DNA from: Sphaerisporangium fuscum
GTDB lineage: Bacteria > Actinomycetota > Actinomycetes > Streptosporangiales > Streptosporangiaceae
NCBI RefSeq assembly: GCF_018531465.1
Contig: NZ_JAHDTF010000014.1
Span: 62,001 to 126,000, forward strand
Length of the DNA: 64,000 nucleotides
Reading direction: 5' to 3'
Shown here: positions 60,209 through 64,000 of the stretch, piece after piece
Numbering within the stretch: position 1 is the first letter of the stretch
Layout: each line of letters opens with the position of its first letter
The notes under the pieces: model-generated
What the model was told of the DNA's origin: nothing
Database searches by the model: none
Seen by the model: the letters and a program-made list of their open reading frames with translations, nothing else
Made by a program: the position numbers and the translations under genes

Positions 60209-61204
60209 TCACTCCGGGGCGGGGGCGCGGCGGGTGGCGTGGAGGCTGGTGGCCGTGACGATGGCCAGCACGCCGACGATGACGCCCAGCGAGACGAGCG
60301 TGGGGATCTGCGGCAGCCAGGTCCAGATGCCGTGCGCCCAGTGCAGTACCAGCTTGATGCCGATGAAGGCCAGGATGACGGCCAGCCCGTAGTTCAGGTG
60401 CCGCAGCTTCGTCAGCACCCCCTGGAGCACGAAGTAGAGCGCCCGCAGGCCCAGCAGGGCGAAGGCGTTGGTGGCGAAGACGATGAACGGGTCCTCGGTG
60501 ACGCCGTACACCGCGGGCACCGAGTCGACGGCGAAGACGATGTCGGTGGCGAACACGGCCGCCGCGGCCAGCGCCAGCGGGGTCAGGGCCCGCCGGCCAC
60601 CCTCGCGGACGACCAGGCGGGTGCCGCGGTAGTCGTCGGTGACGGGCATGAAACGGCGCAGCAGGCGCACCATGCGCATGGAGGAGATGTCGACCTCCTG
60701 CTCGTGCCCGCCCATCGCGTCCTTGAGGATCTTCCCGGCGGTGGCGACCAGGATCGCCCCGAACAGCAGGAACGCCCAGGTGCCGCTCTGCAGCACGGCG
60801 GCGCCGAGCGCGATGAAGATCACACGTAGCACCAGCGCGCCCGCGATGCCGTACAGCAGCACCCTGCGGGCCAGCGCGCTCGGCACCGCGAAGGCCGTCA
60901 GCAGCAGCATGAACACGAACAGGTTGTCCACCGACAGCGACTTCTCCACGACGTACCCGGTGAAGAACTCGACTGCGGGCGTGGAGCCGAAGGCGCCCCA
61001 CAGGTAGGCGCCGAAGCCGACGGGCAGCAGCAGGTAGAAGACCGACCAGCCCACCGCCTCGCGCATCCGCTCCTCGTGCGGGCGCCGGGTGAGCACGAAG
61101 TCGAGCGCCAGCAGCAGCACCAGCGCCCCCGCCGTGATCGCCCACAGGCTCGGCGAGGCGATGCTCTGGATCGGGGCCGCCGACAGATCTGCCCGGACGG
61201 GCAT
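60209..61204 (-). CDS. TerC-family membrane protein (Alx-like, probable manganese export)
   Basis: A 331-residue protein with about nine membrane segments. TerC patterns include the acidic pair SVDNLFVF, GIAGALVLRVIFIALGA, and the second acidic motif FATDIVFAVDSVPAV. Relatives export manganese and may load exported metalloenzymes. ATG 61204 has GGAGG ahead; a longer reading is not needed. The upstream leader resembles the yybP-ykoY manganese riboswitch and contains a hairpin masking the ribosome site, which supports the manganese role. It is convergent with the zinc operon, whose last gene ends 40 bases away. Confidence 0.9.
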   Translation of the reverse strand: MPVRADLSAAPIQSIASPSLWAITAGALVLLLALDFVLTRRPHEERMREAVGWSVFYLLLPVGFGAYLWGAFGSTPAVEFFTGYVVEKSLSVDNLFVFMLLLTAFAVPSALARRVLLYGIAGALVLRVIFIALGAAVLQSGTWAFLLFGAILVATAGKILKDAMGGHEQEVDISSMRMVRLLRRFMPVTDDYRGTRLVVREGGRRALTPLALAAAAVFATDIVFAVDSVPAVYGVTEDPFIVFATNAFALLGLRALYFVLQGVLTKLRHLNYGLAVILAFIGIKLVLHWAHGIWTWLPQIPTLVSLGVIVGVLAIVTATSLHATRRAPAPE

Positions 61205-61211
61205 GGAACCT

Positions 61212-61239
61212 CCTCGAACGCACACGTCGTCGTTCGAGG
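61212..61239 (-). promoter_or_regulatory. Ribosome-site-masking hairpin in the TerC leader
   Basis: On the mRNA, CCUCGAACG (61231-61239) and CGUUCGAGG (61212-61220) form a perfect nine-base stem with a ten-base loop. The 3' arm overlaps the GAGGAGG ribosome site of the TerC gene. The 5' arm also contains CCUCG, which could instead pair with CGAGG at 61326-61330 to close the aptamer stem. The two pairings exclude each other. Confidence 0.65.
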
Positions 61240-61330
61240 TCTCCTTCACCCGCGTGGTGGGGCGGCCGCCCGGGGACGCCCCTGGGACGTCCGTACTGAC
61301 CGGGGCGGCGCTTGCGAAGTACTCCCCTCG
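61235..61330 (-). promoter_or_regulatory. Candidate yybP-ykoY (Mn2+) riboswitch
   Basis: The TerC leader reads CGAGGGGAGUAC at its 5' end and GGGUGAAGGAGACCUCG at its 3' end, so CGAGG pairs with CCUCG as P1 around the family's GGAGUA internal loop and a GAAGGAGA counterpart. A GC-rich interior with UCAGUACGGACG can form the second helix. In this family manganese binding stabilises the aptamer and turns on export genes such as terC. The assignment is by eye. Confidence 0.6.
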
Positions 61331-61463
61331 GCACGTCCCAGGCTAGCCGAAGCCGGGCCCGCGGCTCCACCTCGCGTCCGGGCGCCGGTCCCCGGCGGAC
61401 ACGCCATACTGGTCGTAGGAATCGTTCACCGCCATGCCCGCGCCCCGCCGAGCAGGAGACCAC

Positions 61464-62012
61464 ATGCCATTCACCCATGACATGGTGTGCTCGCTCGCCG
61501 CCGTGGCCGACCTCGTCAACAGCGCGCCCGAGATCGGCGGCGCCGACGCCCTGAGCGACATCGCCGAGCTCGGGGCCTACGTCAAGAGGCACAAGCTGAG
61601 CGGCGTCGACGGCGTGAGCCCGGCCGACCTCGAGCAGGTGCGGGCCCTGCGCGAGACGTTCCGCGACGTCTTCGCCGCCCCCGATCCGGCCGCGGCCGTC
61701 GCGCGGCTGAACGTGCTGCTCGAACGCACCCCGATCACCGCGCACCTCACCGAGCACGACGGCTGGCCCCTGCACGTGCACTACTTCGCCCCGAGCGCCT
61801 CGGTGGCCGAGCGGCTGGCCGCCGACTGCGGCGTGGCCCTGGCCCACCTGCTGGTGGAGGGCGAGTGGGAGCGGATGCGCACCTGCGCCGCCCCCGACTG
61901 CGAGAAGGTCTTCGTGGACGAGTCGCGCAACCGCTCGCGGGTCTACTGCGACAGCCGCACCTGCGGCAACCGCATGCACGTCGCCGCCTACCGGGCCCGC
62001 CGCCGCGCCTGA
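61464..62012 (+). CDS. CGNR zinc-finger domain protein
   Basis: A 182-residue protein of an actinobacterial regulator-like family (ABATE plus CGNR). The N-terminal helical part runs MPFTHDMVCSLAAVADLVNS. The C-terminal finger has RMRTCAAPDCEKVFVDESRNRSRVYCDSRTCGNRMHVAAYR, with four cysteines and the CGNR signature. It is presumed to bind DNA. The start is ATG 61464 with AGGAG ahead. It is encoded between the TerC leader and uppS, without an obvious target. Confidence 0.9.
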   Translation: MPFTHDMVCSLAAVADLVNSAPEIGGADALSDIAELGAYVKRHKLSGVDGVSPADLEQVRALRETFRDVFAAPDPAAAVARLNVLLERTPITAHLTEHDGWPLHVHYFAPSASVAERLAADCGVALAHLLVEGEWERMRTCAAPDCEKVFVDESRNRSRVYCDSRTCGNRMHVAAYRARRRA

Positions 62013-62032
62013 CGCGGGCCCGGCGGGGCGGC

Positions 62033-62824
62033 TCAGGCCTGGCCGGGCGCGGCGACCGGGTTGGGCACGGCCCCGCCGTACCTGCGGTCGCGCTTGGCGT
62101 ACATCTCGCAGGCCTGCCACAGGTCGCGGCGGTCGAAGTCGGGCCAGAGCTGGTTGAGGAACACCATCTCGGCGTACGCCGACTGCCACAGCAGGAAGTT
62201 GGAGGTGCGCTGCTCGCCGGAGGAGCGCACGAACAGGTCGACGTCGGGGATCTCCGGCTCGTCGAGGTAGCGGGCGAAGGCGCGCTCGGAGACCTTGGCG
62301 GGGTTGACCCGACCGGCGGCGATGTCCTGGGCGAGGCGCACGGCCGCGTCGACGATCTCGGCCCGGCCGCCGTAGTTCACGCAGAACTGGAGCGTGAGGA
62401 CCCGGTTGTCCTTCGTCATCTCCTCGGCGTCCTGCAGCTCCTTGATGACGCTCTTCCACAGCCGCCCGGGACGCCCGGCCCACCGCACCCGCACGCCCAT
62501 GGCGTGCAGCTCGTCGCGGCGGCGCCTGATCACGTCGCGGTTGAACCCCATGAGGAAGCGGACCTCGTCCGGGGAGCGCCGCCAGTTCTCGGTGGAGAAG
62601 GCGTACGCCGACAGGTTGGGGATGCCGAGCTCGATGGCGCCCTCGATCACGTCGAACAGCGACGCCTCGCCGGCCTTGTGCCCCTCGGTCCGGGGCAGGC
62701 CCCGCGCCTTGGCCCAGCGCCCGTTGCCGTCCATCACGATGGCGACGTGCCGGGGGACGAGGTCCCTCGGGATCGCCGGCGGGACGGCCCCGGAGGGGTG
62801 CGGTCTGGGCGGGCGGACGTTCAC
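62033..62824 (-). CDS. uppS: Isoprenyl transferase (undecaprenyl diphosphate synthase type)
   Basis: A 263-residue cis-prenyltransferase that builds the polyprenyl carrier for cell-wall synthesis. Signatures: HVAIVMDGNGRWAKARGLPRTEGHKAG with the catalytic Asp and P-loop-like Arg/His, YAFSTENWRRS, and the end motif DLFVRSSGEQRTSNFLLWQSAYAEMVF. It is translated from GTG 62824 with AGGAGA ahead. It lies 40 bases after recO on the same strand, an order common in actinobacteria. Confidence 0.95.
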   Translation of the reverse strand: MNVRPPRPHPSGAVPPAIPRDLVPRHVAIVMDGNGRWAKARGLPRTEGHKAGEASLFDVIEGAIELGIPNLSAYAFSTENWRRSPDEVRFLMGFNRDVIRRRRDELHAMGVRVRWAGRPGRLWKSVIKELQDAEEMTKDNRVLTLQFCVNYGGRAEIVDAAVRLAQDIAAGRVNPAKVSERAFARYLDEPEIPDVDLFVRSSGEQRTSNFLLWQSAYAEMVFLNQLWPDFDRRDLWQACEMYAKRDRRYGGAVPNPVAAPGQA

Positions 62825-62864
62825 GGGTGTTGTCTCCTGTGGGTGAAGTCTGGGAAGGACGTCG

Positions 62865-63593
62865 TCAGACGCGCTCGACGTGTCGTAGCGAGCGTATTCC
62901 GTGTTCGAGGTGCCATTGGAGGTAAGCGGCCACCAGGCCGCTGCACTCTGTGCGGTGTCTCGGCTCGGAGGCGTCGGCCGAGTCCCAGTCGCCCCGGGTC
63001 AGGGCGATCATGAGGCCGATCGTCTCGGCGGCGGGCACGGCCGCGCCCGGCGGGCGGCAGCCGCCGCACACCACGCCGCCGGCGGCGATGGCGAAGGCCC
63101 TGATGGCGGGGGTCGAGCAGCGGGCGCAGGAGTCGAGCGCCGGGGCGTACCCGGCGACGGCGAGCGAGCGCAGGAAGTAGGCGTCGAGGACGAGCCGCGC
63201 CTCGTGGCCCCCCTCGACCAGGGTGCGCAGCCCGCCGACCAGCAGCAGGAACTGCCGGAGCGCGGGCTCCTTCTCCCCCACGGTGAGCCGGTCGGCGGTC
63301 TCCAGCATGGCGACGCCCGCGGTGTAGCGCGGGTAGTCGGACACCAGCGCCTCGCCGTACGGCCGGATCGTCTCGACCTGCGTGATCACGTCGAGCGAGC
63401 GCCCGGTGTGCAGTTGCAGGTCGATGTGGCTGAAGGGCTCCAGCCGGGCCCCGAACCTGGATTTGGTGCGGCGCACGCCGCGGGCGACACCCCGCACCTT
63501 GCCCGTGCGCTTGGTCAGGACCGTGACGATCCGGTCGGCCTCTCCCAGCTTCTGGGTGCGCAGCACGATGCCCTCGTCGCGGTAGAGGTTCAC
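62865..63593 (-). CDS. recO: DNA repair protein RecO
   Basis: A 242-residue recombination mediator that helps load RecA at gaps and anneals single strands. The N-terminal OB domain begins MNLYRDEGIVLRTQKLGEADRIVTVLTKRTGKVRGVARGVRR. The helical C-terminal part carries the zinc site CARCSTP ... CGGCRPPG. It is followed closely by uppS. Length and order fit the actinobacterial recO-uppS pair. Confidence 0.95.
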   Translation of the reverse strand: MNLYRDEGIVLRTQKLGEADRIVTVLTKRTGKVRGVARGVRRTKSRFGARLEPFSHIDLQLHTGRSLDVITQVETIRPYGEALVSDYPRYTAGVAMLETADRLTVGEKEPALRQFLLLVGGLRTLVEGGHEARLVLDAYFLRSLAVAGYAPALDSCARCSTPAIRAFAIAAGGVVCGGCRPPGAAVPAAETIGLMIALTRGDWDSADASEPRHRTECSGLVAAYLQWHLEHGIRSLRHVERV

Positions 63594-63842
63594 CCGCCCA
63601 GTCTAGGGAAGCGGCGCCCCTCGGCGGACGAATCGGCCACCGGGCGAGCGTTCCCGCCGGACATGTCCAGAAATGTGGCTGGAGGGGGCGCCGGAACCGG
63701 AAGAGAAGCCCTTTAAGCGACGAATCGATCTCGGGTCGCCCCTGGATGGCATCCTTTGGGAGAACAGTCACTAAACTTTGCCCCCTGGCGACACCCCCTC
63801 TTCGATCGCCTTCGCCCCCTGCACGCTGCCTGAAAGGGTGAC

Positions 63843-64000
63843 ATGACCCGCGTGGTCCTGCTGGGCGCCTCGCCCGGCTCTCCCGAACAGAACGTCCCGC
63901 CCGGTCACCTGGCGCTGACGTCGCTCCCCGGCTCGCCCACGGTCCTCGACCGGCTGTACGGCCAGGTCACCTCGATGGACCCCGAGCCCCTCGCCATCGT
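63843..64000 (+). CDS. Unknown gene, C-terminus beyond window
   Basis: The first 52 residues of a rightward gene starting at ATG 63843 with GAAAGGG ahead. The visible text (MTRVVLLGASPGSPEQN, then LPGSPTVLDRLYGQVTSMD) vaguely resembles the beginning of a nucleotidyltransferase, where VVLAAG and LDRLLEQL occur at similar places, but the glycine-rich loop is not canonical. The assignment is therefore left open. The 250 bases between it and recO hold the likely promoters of both; I see no other gene there. Confidence 0.5.
   Translation, partial: MTRVVLLGASPGSPEQNVPPGHLALTSLPGSPTVLDRLYGQVTSMDPEPLAI

Noticed and set aside
60105..62483. 792-codon minus-strand open frame across zur, TerC and the CGNR gene
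   Set aside because: It covers several real genes in the wrong frame and has no protein-like features.

Overview
The window is about 64 kb of very GC-rich DNA. It has dense, often translationally coupled genes, many GTG/TTG starts, an F420-type LLM oxidoreductase, a single-chain glycyl-tRNA synthetase and two actinobacterial RiPP systems (FxSxx-COOH and Tgm graspetide). This points to an actinomycete, most likely Streptosporangiales-like (family level is inference). No rRNA, tRNA, CRISPR array, insertion sequence or phage module was recognised.

Layout. 1-5.5 kb: a truncated unknown gene, a poor region with three tiny overlapping reading frames, an MscS channel, and a fused N6-adenine methylase/specificity protein carrying several tandem-repeat arrays and probably a non-AUG start. 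5.5-15.4 kb: one minus-strand operon of a GH127 beta-L-arabinofuranosidase, a complete Opp-type peptide ABC transporter, a proline iminopeptidase and an Xaa-Pro aminopeptidase. Together they look like a pathway for importing and degrading arabinosylated proline/hydroxyproline-rich glycopeptides. 15.5-24.6 kb: an aldo/keto reductase with a divergent LysR regulator, a broken Rpn-type nuclease gene, an MHS-family transporter divergent from an AsnC regulator plus M20 peptidase, a small unknown gene, and a secreted amidase. 24.9-29.2 kb: a coupled three-gene operon of unknown function (membrane-anchored protein and two P-loop proteins). 29.1-38.4 kb: a cation/proton antiporter, an unknown protein with a duplicated domain, and an FxSxx-COOH RiPP locus (FxsT, an atypical precursor, FxsB radical SAM enzyme and a separate HEXXH protein).

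38.5-44.1 kb: mixed housekeeping and accessory genes (DUF2293, SnoaL-like, LLM oxidoreductase, a repeat-containing secreted protein, an aldo/keto reductase). 44.2-48.7 kb: an XRE/TPR regulator, an RsbW-like kinase and the graspetide cluster tgmA-tgmB-tgmC, where the methyltransferase suggests an aspartimidylated product. 48.7-51.5 kb: a self-contained P450, ferredoxin reductase and ferredoxin. 51.8-57.0 kb: VOC protein, glycyl-tRNA synthetase, ABM monooxygenase, DUF6703 protein, and a small membrane protein with a DesK/DesR-like two-component pair. 57.1-60.2 kb: a zinc-uptake operon ending in zur, with a Zur box in front. 60.2-61.3 kb: a TerC membrane protein preceded by a probable yybP-ykoY manganese riboswitch with a clear ribosome-site-masking hairpin. 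61.4-64 kb: CGNR zinc-finger regulator, uppS, recO and the start of one further gene.

All functional calls come from reading the sequence and knowledge of families; no database search was run.
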